A stretch of DNA of 64,000 bases, from assembly GCA_964611435.1 (NCBI GenBank), contig CAZSXT010000002.1:124001-188000 (forward strand). Reading direction: 5' to 3'. The DNA is from JAYPHU01 sp964611435 (GTDB lineage Bacteria > Pseudomonadota > Alphaproteobacteria > Rhodospirillales > UBA2165). The position numbers were made by a program, and so were the translations under genes. Under the pieces are notes generated by a model. It made no database searches, was not told the DNA's origin, and saw only the letters and a list, made by a program, of their open reading frames with translations. This document shows positions 9,390 to 19,126 of the stretch, in pieces; the stretch's first letter is position 1, and every line of letters begins with the position of its first letter.

Positions 9390-11288
9390 TTAGTTTGCTT
9401 GGCGGCGTAAAAACGCTGGAATATCAAGGAGATCTTCTTCTTCCTGCGGCCCCATGATCGGCGAGCCGGGTTCCTCGTCTTCCAAGAGGCTTTGCGGTGC
9501 AGATTCGACCTCCTCCACCACCTCTGGCACTGAGTCGGCGACCGGTTCGACAGCCGTCTCGGCCACCGTCTCCGAGGCCGGTTCTGGCATGGCCGATGGT
9601 GTCTCCGCCACGGCTTCCGGAGCAGATACGACAGCAGCCGCCACGGGTTCAACCGGCTTTATCTCGGGTTCCGGCGCCGTTTCCATGGCCGGGACGGGTT
9701 CAGGCGCTGGTTCCGCAACCGGTTTGGGCGCGGGCGGCGGGGCAACGGCGGCAATCTGCGGCTCTTCCCGGCGTTCGGGCGGGGCCGGCGTCACTGGCGG
9801 GGGCAAAATGCGTTCCTTCCGCTCAGGCTTCTTGTCGCCCCGGGTAATGCCGGTCACCCGTTCGAACAGGTTCAAGCCGGTCTTCTTCACCGGTTTTTCC
9901 TCTTCGCGCTTGCTGCCGGCATTGATCATATCGGCTTCGGCAAACGGATCGGCGGTTTTCACCAAATCGCTCTTGGCCTCGACCTCTGCCGGCGCCGACG
10001 GGATAAATACGTCCTCGTTGGCCTTCGCTTCCATCGGTTCGGGTGCGGCAGCGGGCTGGACCTCTTCCGCAGCCACCGCGTCGGCTACGGCCTCCTCAAG
10101 ATCGACCTGTGGGTCGTCATCTGTCTGGGTAACCGGTTCCGGCTTGGGAGCCGGCGTCGCCGGCATAAACAAGCTTGCCGGTTTGGCGGCGGACGCGACT
10201 TCTGCGGCCGTCATCTGTTGGATCGGATCCGGCAGTTTCGGCGCCGGGATGGCCGCGGGTTTCTCGGTGGCATCCGTTACCTGACGCACCACGGGGCGCG
10301 GCTGTACACCGGCCACGCTCTCGATACCGGTAGCGACCACGGAGACCCGGACCCTGCCTTCCAGGCTTTCCTCGAAGGTGGAACCAAAGATGATGTTGGC
10401 GTCCTCCGCCACTTCGTCGCGGATACGATTGGCGGCTTCGTCCACCTCGAACAAGGTGATGTCCGAGCCGGCCGTAATATTGATGAGGACCCCGCGCGCG
10501 CCGCTCATGGACGTATCGTCGAGCAGCGGATTGGCGATAGCTGCCTCGGCGGCTTCGATCGCCCGGCGTTCGCCTTCGGCCTCGCCGGTGCCCATCATGG
10601 CCTTACCCATCTCGCTCATCACCGCCTTGATGTCGGCAAAGTCGAGGTTGATCAGGCCCGGCATCACCATCAGGTCAGTGACCCCGCGAACGCCGGAATA
10701 AAGAACGTCATCCGCCATCTTAAAGGCGTCGGCAAACGTGGTTTTCTCGTTGGCCACTCGGAACAGGTTCTGGTTCGGGATGATCAACAGAGTGTCCACA
10801 TACTGCTGCAATTCCTCGAGGCCCGCTTCGGCAATCTTCATTCGGTTGGCGCCTTCGAACTGGAACGGCTTGGTGACCACACCAACCGTCAGAATCCCAT
10901 ATTCCCGTGCCGCCCTGGCGATTACCGGGGCTGCACCGGTGCCCGTGCCACCGCCCAGGCCGGCGGTGACAAACACCATGTTCGAATCCCGCATATGGGC
11001 GAGGATTTCCTCAAGCGACTCTTCCGCCGCCGCCCGGCCGATATCCGGGTTTGATCCGGCGCCGAGACCTTTGGTCACCTCGGTCCCCATCTGAATGCGG
11101 CGCTCGCAGGCTGAATGGCCGAGCGCCTGTGCGTCCGAATTGGCGACGATGAACTCGACACCCTCCAAACCGCTATGGATCATGTTATTGACCGCATTTC
11201 CGCCGGCGCCCCCGACGCCAATAACCGAAATGCGTGGCTTCAACTCCGCCGAGTTGCTCACCGTAGGTACTGTGAGATTAATCGTCAT
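9390..11288 (-). CDS. ftsZ: Cell division GTPase FtsZ (long-linker form)
   Basis: Tubulin homologue that forms the Z ring. The start is the ATG at 11288, with GGAGG 5 nt upstream; the TTG at 11300 lies over that site and is rejected. The GTPase core (about residues 15-320) has GVGGAGGNAVNNM, the tubulin signature GGGTGTG (112-118) and the T7-loop sequence NLDFADIK. After the core comes a ~290-residue Ala/Pro/Glu-rich linker, then the C-terminal peptide LLDIPAFLRRQAN, the docking site for FtsA and other ring proteins. At 632 aa it is far longer than E. coli FtsZ (383 aa), as in some other alphaproteobacteria. Separated from ftsA by 131 nt, so an ftsZ promoter may lie there. Confidence 0.98.
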   Translation of the reverse strand: MTINLTVPTVSNSAELKPRISVIGVGGAGGNAVNNMIHSGLEGVEFIVANSDAQALGHSACERRIQMGTEVTKGLGAGSNPDIGRAAAEESLEEILAHMRDSNMVFVTAGLGGGTGTGAAPVIARAAREYGILTVGVVTKPFQFEGANRMKIAEAGLEELQQYVDTLLIIPNQNLFRVANEKTTFADAFKMADDVLYSGVRGVTDLMVMPGLINLDFADIKAVMSEMGKAMMGTGEAEGERRAIEAAEAAIANPLLDDTSMSGARGVLINITAGSDITLFEVDEAANRIRDEVAEDANIIFGSTFEESLEGRVRVSVVATGIESVAGVQPRPVVRQVTDATEKPAAIPAPKLPDPIQQMTAAEVASAAKPASLFMPATPAPKPEPVTQTDDDPQVDLEEAVADAVAAEEVQPAAAPEPMEAKANEDVFIPSAPAEVEAKSDLVKTADPFAEADMINAGSKREEEKPVKKTGLNLFERVTGITRGDKKPERKERILPPPVTPAPPERREEPQIAAVAPPPAPKPVAEPAPEPVPAMETAPEPEIKPVEPVAAAVVSAPEAVAETPSAMPEPASETVAETAVEPVADSVPEVVEEVESAPQSLLEDEEPGSPIMGPQEEEDLLDIPAFLRRQAN

Positions 11289-11419
11289 TTGGACCTCCAA
11301 ACCTCATTGTAACGCCGCCTGAAATCCGGCCGGGTTCTCCCGCCGGCAGACGCATACATCCCCCCGATTGAGGATAGATAACGTGTCGCCCCTCGTGCCG
11401 GGGCGGATGAAAAGTGCGA

Positions 11420-12685
11420 TCAGATATGATCACGTAACCATTGCCCGAGACGGCCGAACCGGCTTGCGGGCACCTCTATTGTTCCGAAGGACGGCATCGC
11501 CTCTTCAGAGCGCTCCTTAATCGCGTATTGAACCAGCCCGGCGCAGACCGAGAACGCGGGTCCGTTTGCGGATTCCGCCAAACCGGGAATGTTCACCGGA
11601 CGGCCGATCCGCACTTGTTTGTTCAGCATGGTGCCGGCCAGTTCGGCCACACCCGTCAGCTGGCTACCGCCGCCGGTCAGCACCACCCGCCGCCCGGCGA
11701 CCTGGTCAAAGCCGGTCTCGTCGAGCCGCTGCTTGGCCATTTCAAAGATTTCCTCCAGCCGCGGCTGGACGATTCCGACAAGCATGGATCGGGGGATTTG
11801 ATTGGATTCCTCCTCGCCTTCGCCCACCAACGGAATCTTGATGAGTTCCTGATCATCAGACGGTGAGGCGACGGCGCTGCCGTACAGCGTCTTCATCCGT
11901 TCCGCATAGGCCAGCGGCGCGGAGAGCCCCCGGGCGATATCGTTGGTCACATGTGCGCCGCCGACGGGAATACTGTCGACAAACAGAACCTCGCCATCGA
12001 AGAACACGGAGATGGTCGTCGTCCCGCCACCCATATCAAGGCAAATGGCGCCGAGTTCTTTCTCGTCCTCCACCAGGCAGGCGAGACCCGCAGCATAGGG
12101 CGCGATCACAACATCACTGACGTCCAAGTGGCAGCGGTTAACGCAGGCTTCCAAATTGCGGATGGCCCCGGAAGCCGCGGTCATAATGTGCATATTGACG
12201 CCCAACTTCTCGCCGTACATGCCACGCGGATCACGCACACCCCGGTTACCATCGATACTGTACCCGACAGGCAGGGTATGGATAACCTGACGGTCCGATT
12301 TCTGCTGGGCATAGAGCCACGTGGGATCCAAGGCGCGCTTTAGGTCCGCATCCCCGATTTCATGACCGGAGATGGCGACATCAAAGGAAATCAGCTTCGA
12401 ATCGGGGACGCCACCGGCAATACCGACCATGACTTCCCGAACATTTTCTCCAGCCATTTGCTCAGCGGCCTCGACGGCGCTGCGAATCGAGCCTTCGACC
12501 CGGTCCATATCGACGATGTTGCCGTTGCGGAGCCCGTTGGACACTTGATGGCCGATGCCGATCACTTCGGCCGAACCGTCGCTTTTCTCGCGCGCTATAA
12601 AGCAAGCGACCTTTGTCGATCCGATATCGATCGCCGTTATCAGCCCGTTTCTTGTCCCGTTCTTGATTTTCCGCTTCTCACTCAT
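11420..12685 (-). CDS. ftsA: Cell division protein FtsA
   Basis: Actin-like ATPase that tethers FtsZ to the membrane. Seen: phosphate-1 motif AIDIGSTKVACFIA, SHS2/1C domain region, phosphate-2 ICLDMGGGTTTISVF, adenosine motif VVLTGGGSQLTG, and the C-terminal amphipathic membrane-targeting helix (FGRLGQWLRDHI). Length 421 aa is typical. Start ATG at 12685 follows a TAAGG site. It lies 11 nt downstream of ftsQ. Confidence 0.98.
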   Translation of the reverse strand: MSEKRKIKNGTRNGLITAIDIGSTKVACFIAREKSDGSAEVIGIGHQVSNGLRNGNIVDMDRVEGSIRSAVEAAEQMAGENVREVMVGIAGGVPDSKLISFDVAISGHEIGDADLKRALDPTWLYAQQKSDRQVIHTLPVGYSIDGNRGVRDPRGMYGEKLGVNMHIMTAASGAIRNLEACVNRCHLDVSDVVIAPYAAGLACLVEDEKELGAICLDMGGGTTTISVFFDGEVLFVDSIPVGGAHVTNDIARGLSAPLAYAERMKTLYGSAVASPSDDQELIKIPLVGEGEEESNQIPRSMLVGIVQPRLEEIFEMAKQRLDETGFDQVAGRRVVLTGGGSQLTGVAELAGTMLNKQVRIGRPVNIPGLAESANGPAFSVCAGLVQYAIKERSEEAMPSFGTIEVPASRFGRLGQWLRDHI

Positions 12686-12696
12686 TCCTTCAGACC

Positions 12697-13584
12697 TTAG
12701 GTTTCATGACCGGGTTTCGCGCGCTCGGGGACTTTCGGCAAAACCGGAATCACAGCCTTCTCGCCGCCCGGCACCCGCCGGATGATCAGGCGATCAGGCA
12801 GCCGCAGGTCAACGCCCGCGATGTCATTGTCCAAAACTTTGTGCTTCCGCTGCATATCAGCCAGCTGCACCCACGCTTGTACGGCATCCCTCTCCGGTAA
12901 TTTTGCACTGACATTGTTATCGAAATGTAAATTCCAGCGGCGATTACCGATCCACACGGCCGCCTTCACCCGCTTGGCCAATTGCGGCTCCGTCGCCAAA
13001 ATGTCCAAAAGCGCCGAAGCGTGGCGCGGCGCCTGCTGTCCAACCACGATGATAAGGTTGCTGAACCGGCCAATATGGCGGATGGGAATAGACTTCCCCT
13101 CGGTATCAATCAGCATGAACCGGCTGTTGTTTTGCCAAATAGCGAGCGGACGGCGCTCAACGATTCGCATATGGATCACGTCGGGAAGCTGACGCTCGAT
13201 GACAGCGGTCTGGATCCACGGCAGAGATTCCACCCGACGGCGCGCCGCATGAGGATCGAACGTCAAAATCGGCGCGCCACGCTTGAGCCGCAACGCCTGC
13301 AAAAGTTGGTCCTTGTCGGTTTCCACCCGGCCCTCGACAAAAATTTCCCGGACAGACAGGCCGGATTTCCCGCTGCCGGCGATCATCGCCCACTTGGCCC
13401 GGAGCGCCGCGTCCTGAATCCAGCCTTGATTCCAGACCCACCATGACCCGCTACCGGCGCCGACGGAAAGCAACATCATTACGCCCATGATCGCCGCAGG
13501 CTGACGCCAGACGGGTTTGACCCGCGGACGCCGCTTGCCGCGTTTGGCGGCTTTACCGGTGATGAAGGCGATCAATTGTCGCAT
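12697..13584 (-). CDS. ftsQ: Cell division protein FtsQ
   Basis: Bitopic inner-membrane protein linking early and late divisome parts. The start chosen is ATG 13584 with GGAGGCGG just upstream; the frame is open to 13605. Layout: basic cytoplasmic tail (KRGKRRPRVKP), one membrane segment (IMGVMMLLSVGAGSGSWWVW), POTRA domain (LSVREIFVEGRVETDKDQLLQAL...), then the beta domain (RRPLAIWQNN). It overlaps ddl by 13 nt. Confidence 0.95.
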   Translation of the reverse strand: MRQLIAFITGKAAKRGKRRPRVKPVWRQPAAIMGVMMLLSVGAGSGSWWVWNQGWIQDAALRAKWAMIAGSGKSGLSVREIFVEGRVETDKDQLLQALRLKRGAPILTFDPHAARRRVESLPWIQTAVIERQLPDVIHMRIVERRPLAIWQNNSRFMLIDTEGKSIPIRHIGRFSNLIIVVGQQAPRHASALLDILATEPQLAKRVKAAVWIGNRRWNLHFDNNVSAKLPERDAVQAWVQLADMQRKHKVLDNDIAGVDLRLPDRLIIRRVPGGEKAVIPVLPKVPERAKPGHET

Positions 13585-14474
13585 GACGCCGCCTCCACCA
13601 TCCATACGACCAGGTCTTCGAAAGAGATGTCCACATACGCCGCCTGCTCCGGTACCAGGGACGTAGGCGTCATACCGGGCTGCGTATTCACTTCCAGCAT
13701 AAAAAGGTCTGTTCCGTCATAGCGGATATCGGCGCGGGACACCCCCCGGCAGCCCAACACCTGGTGCGCCAGGACGGAAATGCGCTTGGCCTCTTCCGCG
13801 ACGTCTTGGGGCACGTCCGCCGGTATCGTGTGCTGGGACCCGCCGGGCGCATACTTGGCTTCGTAGTCATAGAACGTGCGTGACGTGTCGATCTCGGTCA
13901 CTGCCAAAGGCCGGTCGCCCATCACCGCCACGGTCAGTTCCCGGCCGGGAATAAACCGCTCGACCATGACCCTTTCGCCGGCGGCGACCACATCATCCGC
14001 CGGGGTGAAATTCTCTCCTTCCCGAACGAGAACCACGCCGACGCTTGAGCCTTCGTTGAAAGGCTTAATCACATAGGGCGGCTCCATGATATCGCCTGCC
14101 AATATCTCTTCACGGGTGACCAGTTGGTGTTCCGGCACCTTGATGCCGGCAGCGGCCAGTTGCGCCTTGGCCGTCGGCTTGTCCATCGCAAGCGCCGAGG
14201 CCAGCACACCGGAATGGGTGTAAGGGATGTTAAGAATATTCAAGAGACCCTGCATGCAGCCGTCTTCGCCGTAGCGGCCATGCAGCGCGTTAAACACCGC
14301 GTCAGGTTTGGGATAGAGCCGGGTCAAAAGCGCGCCCACGTCCCGCTGCACATCGATAGAGGTCACTCGGTAGCCGGCATTGCCCAGCGCCTTGGCCACG
14401 GCTGCGCCGCTGACCAAAGACACTTCTCGTTCGGCTGACCAGCCGCCCATCAGAACCGCCACATGCCCGCTCAT
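13572..14474 (-). CDS. ddl: D-alanine--D-alanine ligase
   Basis: ATP-grasp enzyme making the D-Ala-D-Ala dipeptide for MurF. Start at ATG 14474 gives MSGHVAVLMGGWSAEREVSL, the family's N-terminal motif, and an ATGA overlap with murB. Further motifs: YVIKPFNEGSSVGV, CRGVSRADIR and the metal/nucleotide site LEVNTQPGMTPTSL. The 300-aa length is normal. Confidence 0.97.
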   Translation of the reverse strand: MSGHVAVLMGGWSAEREVSLVSGAAVAKALGNAGYRVTSIDVQRDVGALLTRLYPKPDAVFNALHGRYGEDGCMQGLLNILNIPYTHSGVLASALAMDKPTAKAQLAAAGIKVPEHQLVTREEILAGDIMEPPYVIKPFNEGSSVGVVLVREGENFTPADDVVAAGERVMVERFIPGRELTVAVMGDRPLAVTEIDTSRTFYDYEAKYAPGGSQHTIPADVPQDVAEEAKRISVLAHQVLGCRGVSRADIRYDGTDLFMLEVNTQPGMTPTSLVPEQAAYVDISFEDLVVWMVEAASCDN

Positions 14475-15418
14475 GACGCCACCCCTTCGGGGCCGTCCCC
14501 GGCATGCACACCGATGCGCCGGATTTCCCATTCCAAGGTCACGCCGGTTTCCTCGAACACCCGGCGGCGTACTTCCTCGCCGAGGCCTTCCAGATCGGCG
14601 GCCGTCGCGTCACCCGTGTTGATCAGGAAGTTGGTGTGTTTCTCGGAAACCATTGCCCCGCCACGGGTGAGCCCCCGGCAACCGGCCTGATCGATCAGTT
14701 CCCAGGCCTTTTTACCGTCGGGGTTCACGAAAGTGCTGCCGCCCGTCGCCGATTTGACAGGTTGCGAGGTTTCCCGCTCGGACTGAATTTTGGCCATGGC
14801 GGCGGCAATTTCTACCATGTCTCCTGCCCGACCCTCAAATACGCCTTCGATGACGATATGATCGTCGGGCAGGCCCGAGTGGCGGTAAGAGTATCCCATC
14901 TCTGTCGCACCGAGTTCGACCCGGTCGCCGGCAGCGTTAAGCGCGGTGAGCGATTTCATAATGCCGGCGACTTCCGCCCCGTACGCGCCAGCGTTCATCC
15001 GTAGCGAGCCCCCAACAGAGCCGGGAATGCCGCAGAGGAACTCGAAACCGGTTAGACCGGCATCCTTGGCGGCATTCGCCACCTTGAGGTTAGACGCCCC
15101 GCCGCCCGCGATAACCGTTGTGCCATTTACGGCCACGTCCGAAAAACCATCGCCCAGGCGAATGGTCACACCGGGGATGCCGCCATCCCGCACCATGAGA
15201 TTGGAACCTACACCAATCACCGTCACCGAGATGTCAGCCGGCTTTCCGACGAGGAAAGTCTGAAGGTCGTCCTCATCCGCCGGGCGGAACAACACCTCCG
15301 CCGGACCGCCGACCCGGAACCAGGTCAACTTGGATAGCGGCGCATCCTCGATCAACCGGCCGCGCACCTTTCGCAAGCGATCGATTAGACGTTGCGTGTG
15401 TTTCGAGGCCGCCATCAT
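14471..15418 (-). CDS. murB: UDP-N-acetylenolpyruvoylglucosamine reductase MurB
   Basis: FAD enzyme that reduces UDP-GlcNAc-enolpyruvate to UDP-MurNAc. The ATG at 15418 is preceded by AGGAGG at 7 nt and overlaps the murC stop (ATGA). Motifs: TWFRVGGPAEVLF, VIGVGSNLMVRDGGIPG (FAD site), GIPGSVGGSLRMNAGAYG, and GGSTFVNPDGKKAWELI containing the catalytic serine. About 315 aa, type I length. Confidence 0.97.
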   Translation of the reverse strand: MMAASKHTQRLIDRLRKVRGRLIEDAPLSKLTWFRVGGPAEVLFRPADEDDLQTFLVGKPADISVTVIGVGSNLMVRDGGIPGVTIRLGDGFSDVAVNGTTVIAGGGASNLKVANAAKDAGLTGFEFLCGIPGSVGGSLRMNAGAYGAEVAGIMKSLTALNAAGDRVELGATEMGYSYRHSGLPDDHIVIEGVFEGRAGDMVEIAAAMAKIQSERETSQPVKSATGGSTFVNPDGKKAWELIDQAGCRGLTRGGAMVSEKHTNFLINTGDATAADLEGLGEEVRRRVFEETGVTLEWEIRRIGVHAGDGPEGVAS

Positions 15419-16848
15419 CCCGCCGCCTCCTGAGTGCCGGGACGAAGCGCCGCCAGCTCGTCGGGCAAAGCATTGGCCCAAGCTGTGACATTTCCCGCGC
15501 CCAGACAAATCACCATGTCGCCGGGCCCGGCGGTGCGATCCACCATGCCGGCCAGGTCCGCCGGGTCCTCCAACGCCTCCACCTTTCGGTGGCCGTGGCT
15601 GCGAAGGCCATCAATAAGGGCCTGACGATCGACCCCTTCGATGGGCTGTTCGCCGGCCGGATAAACATCAGAAACGATGACCGTGTCGGCGTCGTTGAAA
15701 CAGGTGCAAAACTCTTCGAATAAATCGCGGAGCCGTGTATAGCGGTGCGGTTGCACCACCGCGATTAGATGACCGTCCGGGGCGGCGGCGCGAGCCGCAC
15801 TCATGACAGCCGCAATCTCGACCGGATGATGACCGTAATCGTCGATAATGGTGATGCCATCGACGATACCAGTCTTGGTAAAACGGCGCTTGACCCCTTC
15901 GAACGAGGCAAGCGCCCTGCGGACCACTTCGCCGTCCACATTCATTTCATTGGCGACCGCGATGGCTGCCAGGGCATTCAGCATATTGTGCGCGCCGTGC
16001 ATGGGTAGCCGGAGATCCTTCAGGACTGTTTCCTCACCGGACGCTCTGTCGGCGATCACCACGTCAAAGACGGACCCGGCAGCGTCGCTTCGTAGATCGA
16101 CCGCGCGGACATCGGCTTGCGGGCTGGTGCCGTAAGTCACAATCCGCCGGTCGGAAACCCGGGGAATCATCGCCTGCACTTCCGCGTCATCGATGCAGAG
16201 CGCGGCAAATCCGTAGAATGGAATATTCTCGACGAAGGTGTCGAAGGCGGCGCGCAACGCATCGAAGGAGCCATAGTGATCCATATGTTCGGAATCGATA
16301 TTGGTCACAACGGCGATGGTCGCCGGCAGTTTTATAAACGTGCCGTCGGATTCGTCGGCCTCCACCACCATCCATTCTCCCTCGCCCAGCCGGGCGTTGG
16401 AACCAATGGCGTTGATAATGCCGCCGTTGATCACCGTAGGATCGAGATCCGCCGCATCCAGCATGGCCGCCACCATGGACGTGGTGGTGGTTTTGCCATG
16501 GGTGCCGCCCACCGCCACCGACCATTTGAGCCGCATCAGTTCGGCCAGCATCTCGGCTCGGCGTACGACCGGTATCAGCCGCTGGCGGGCGGCCTCTACC
16601 TCTGGATTACCCTGTTTAACAGCAGAGGAGATCACCACAACACGGGCCTCGCCCAGATTGTCTTCCGCATGGCCGACCGACACGTTGATCCCCATAGCGC
16701 GAAGACGCTGCACGTTCGCCCCTTCGGCGATGTCGCTGCCCTGTACTGAATAGCCGAGATTGTGAAGCACTTCGGCGATGCCGCTCATGCCGATCCCGCC
16801 GATACCAACGAAATGAATGGTGCCCAGGTCAAGTGGAAGGGTTCTCAT
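15415..16848 (-). CDS. murC: UDP-N-acetylmuramate--L-alanine ligase MurC
   Basis: First amino-acid ligase of the muropeptide stem. N-terminal nucleotide-binding motif FVGIGGIGMSGIAEVL, ATP P-loop GGTHGKTTT (from residue 114), central NIDSEHMDHYG, and C-terminal DDYGHHPVEI and QPHRYTR motifs are all present. 477 aa. The start ATG at 16848 has GGGAGG at 4 nt and overlaps the murG stop. Confidence 0.98.
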   Translation of the reverse strand: MRTLPLDLGTIHFVGIGGIGMSGIAEVLHNLGYSVQGSDIAEGANVQRLRAMGINVSVGHAEDNLGEARVVVISSAVKQGNPEVEAARQRLIPVVRRAEMLAELMRLKWSVAVGGTHGKTTTTSMVAAMLDAADLDPTVINGGIINAIGSNARLGEGEWMVVEADESDGTFIKLPATIAVVTNIDSEHMDHYGSFDALRAAFDTFVENIPFYGFAALCIDDAEVQAMIPRVSDRRIVTYGTSPQADVRAVDLRSDAAGSVFDVVIADRASGEETVLKDLRLPMHGAHNMLNALAAIAVANEMNVDGEVVRRALASFEGVKRRFTKTGIVDGITIIDDYGHHPVEIAAVMSAARAAAPDGHLIAVVQPHRYTRLRDLFEEFCTCFNDADTVIVSDVYPAGEQPIEGVDRQALIDGLRSHGHRKVEALEDPADLAGMVDRTAGPGDMVICLGAGNVTAWANALPDELAALRPGTQEAAG

Positions 16849-17993
16849 GCGGCCTCCCGTTCCATCTCGGGTTCGCCGTTGGTTGGCAACAAACCGGTCA
16901 CCATATCGGCGAGATTGCTGGCGGCGTCGGGACTGCCCACCCGCTTGGCCCCGGCGGCCGCATTCTCCAGAGCGCGAGGCATGTCGATTAAGGAATGCAG
17001 TCGGGCGGCGAGTTTGTCAGGCGTGAACGCATGGTCAGGCATCAACCAGCCGCCCCCGGCCTCATCCACCGCGTAGGCGTTCGCGGTCTGATGATCATCA
17101 ATCGCGTGGGGGTACGGCACCAAAATAGCCGGCCTGCCGATGGTGGTCAGCTCACCCACGGACGAAGCGCCGGAGCGGCAGATCACCAGGTGGGATGCGG
17201 CCAGACGCTCGGGCAAGTCATTAAAGAAAGTGCCGATTTCCGCCGGAACGCCCATCCGGTCATAGGCGTCTTTAAGCCCGGCATAGTCCTCGGCGCGGCA
17301 CTGCTGAATAATAAACAGCCGTTCGCGAAAATCCTGACCAAGCTGGGCCAGCGCATCGGGCAGAACCCGGGAAAAAATGGTCGCGCCTTGAGATCCGCCA
17401 AACACCAGCATTCTTATCGGCGCATCCGGACTGATTGGAGGATACGGCGTTTCCCGTAAGCTAACGACCTTTGGGCGTACCGGCATGCCCGTATAGACGA
17501 CATTGTCTCGCGCCTTCTCAGGAATGGCGCTGACTTTCTCGAACGAGGTAGCGATCCGACCGACTTTGCCGGCGAGTAGTCTATTCGCCCGGCCCAACAC
17601 GGCGTTCTGTTCATGCAGCGCGGTCTTAAGGTTGAGATTCACCGCCGCCAGCATCGTGGGCACTGACGCATAGCCGCCGAACCCGACAACAGCGGCCGGT
17701 GACAATCTCGATAAGAGCTGTCGTGCTTGCAGTGTACCGACTGCGAGCTCGCCGGCGCTCATGACTTTGGCCAAGGGGCCTTTGCCAGCCACCCCGCCGG
17801 CGCGCACCCGATGGGTTTCCAGCTCGCCCAAGCGTCCGCCCAGTTCGCCGCCGCGCCGGTCCGTGATCAGCGCCAGCCGGCACCCTCGGTTTGAAAGCTC
17901 CGCCGCGAGGGCCTCCGCCGGGAAGACGTGACCGCCGGTCCCGCCGGCGGCGAGAACAATCAAAGGTCCCGCGGAATGAGAGGAGCCGTTCAT
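16845..17993 (-). CDS. murG: Undecaprenyl-PP-MurNAc-pentapeptide GlcNAc transferase MurG
   Basis: Membrane-associated GT-B glycosyltransferase that converts lipid I to lipid II. Motifs: IVLAAGGTGGHVFPAEALA, LHEQNAVLGRANRLLA, VFGGSQGA, and the UDP-GlcNAc site RSGASSVGEL...PAILVPYPHAIDDHQTANA (split here). I take the ATG at 17993 because it makes an ATGA overlap with ftsW like its neighbours; the ATG at 18008 is possible. Confidence 0.97.
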   Translation of the reverse strand: MNGSSHSAGPLIVLAAGGTGGHVFPAEALAAELSNRGCRLALITDRRGGELGGRLGELETHRVRAGGVAGKGPLAKVMSAGELAVGTLQARQLLSRLSPAAVVGFGGYASVPTMLAAVNLNLKTALHEQNAVLGRANRLLAGKVGRIATSFEKVSAIPEKARDNVVYTGMPVRPKVVSLRETPYPPISPDAPIRMLVFGGSQGATIFSRVLPDALAQLGQDFRERLFIIQQCRAEDYAGLKDAYDRMGVPAEIGTFFNDLPERLAASHLVICRSGASSVGELTTIGRPAILVPYPHAIDDHQTANAYAVDEAGGGWLMPDHAFTPDKLAARLHSLIDMPRALENAAAGAKRVGSPDAASNLADMVTGLLPTNGEPEMEREAA

Positions 17994-19126
17994 GTCTGCC
18001 CCCGCCATGCACCTGTGCCGCCCGGCCGCTCCCGCGTCAGCGCCAACACCATGCCCATGCCGATGGCCAAGGCCATCATGGATGACCCGCCATAGGAAAT
18101 GAACGGCAGTGTCATGCCTTTGGTGGGCATCAAGTTAAGGCTCGACGCCATGTTAATAATGGCCTGCAGGCCGAACTGAACCAGCAGCCCAGCCACCGCC
18201 AATTGAACGAACAAGTCCGTTTCCTTGAACGCCTTGGTGAAGCCGCGCAACACCACGAAGGCAAACAGCGCGACGATCAACAACCCGGCGATCAGGCCGA
18301 ACTCCTCCCCGGCGACGGCAAAAATAAAGTCCGCATGGGCGTCGGGGAGCACCTCTTTCACATGCCCTTCGCCGGGCCCGCGGCCGAACAAACCGCCGTT
18401 CTGAAAGGCTTCCAACGAGCGGGAAACCTGATAGGCCTCGCTGCCCGCCGGATCAAAGAATTGGTTGATCCGGATGTGGACATGATCAAAGTTGAAATAG
18501 GCCGCGAAGCCTCCGGCGATAAACATGACTCCGATGGCCATCACCAGGAACATGGGCAACCCGGCGAGGAAGAACTGTACGCCCCAAACCAGGGAAACCA
18601 GGATCGCCATGCCCACATCCGGCTGCATGAGCAGCAAGGCCATCACGGACGCATAGAGCCCCACCGACACGAGGTAACCGGGGAAACCTTCCTTCAGCCG
18701 CCACTCGGCGAACATCCAGGCGGCGATCACGGCGAAACCCGGCTTTACGAACTCACTCGGCTGGAGCGAAAACCCGCCGAGGCTGATCCAGCGGGTGGCG
18801 CCCTTGATCTCGGCGCCGCTGACGATCGTCACCGCCGTCAGCAACATCCCACCGGCAAAGACGACCACGGCCAGCCGCTTGATTCCTTGCCGATCCAAAA
18901 GCGAAATTGTCAGCATGGCGACCAGGGCAACGGGCATGACGACGAACTGGCGGCGGGCAAAGTAGAACGTGTCCAGATTAAGCCGTTCAGCCACTGGCGG
19001 ACTGGCGGCCAACGCCAGGATGGCGCCGGCGGCAATGATCGCTATCAGCGCGGCAATCATCCAACGGTCTACGGTCCACCACCAACGGCCCAGAACACTG
19101 ATATCGGTGCGGGAGAAGGCGGTCAT
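17990..19126 (-). CDS. ftsW: Lipid II polymerase FtsW (SEDS family)
   Basis: Septal peptidoglycan glycosyltransferase working with FtsI. The 378 residues contain about ten membrane segments and the SEDS signatures GATRWISLGGFSLQPSEFVKP and, near the C-terminus, NLMPTKGMTLPFISYGGSS. Overlaps murD (ATGA) upstream and murG downstream. Confidence 0.97.
   Translation of the reverse strand: MTAFSRTDISVLGRWWWTVDRWMIAALIAIIAAGAILALAASPPVAERLNLDTFYFARRQFVVMPVALVAMLTISLLDRQGIKRLAVVVFAGGMLLTAVTIVSGAEIKGATRWISLGGFSLQPSEFVKPGFAVIAAWMFAEWRLKEGFPGYLVSVGLYASVMALLLMQPDVGMAILVSLVWGVQFFLAGLPMFLVMAIGVMFIAGGFAAYFNFDHVHIRINQFFDPAGSEAYQVSRSLEAFQNGGLFGRGPGEGHVKEVLPDAHADFIFAVAGEEFGLIAGLLIVALFAFVVLRGFTKAFKETDLFVQLAVAGLLVQFGLQAIINMASSLNLMPTKGMTLPFISYGGSSMMALAIGMGMVLALTRERPGGTGAWRGQT

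Noticed and set aside
11289..11419. Terminator between ftsA and ftsZ
   Set aside because: Only a short G/C stem and no T-run; more likely the ftsZ promoter/leader region.
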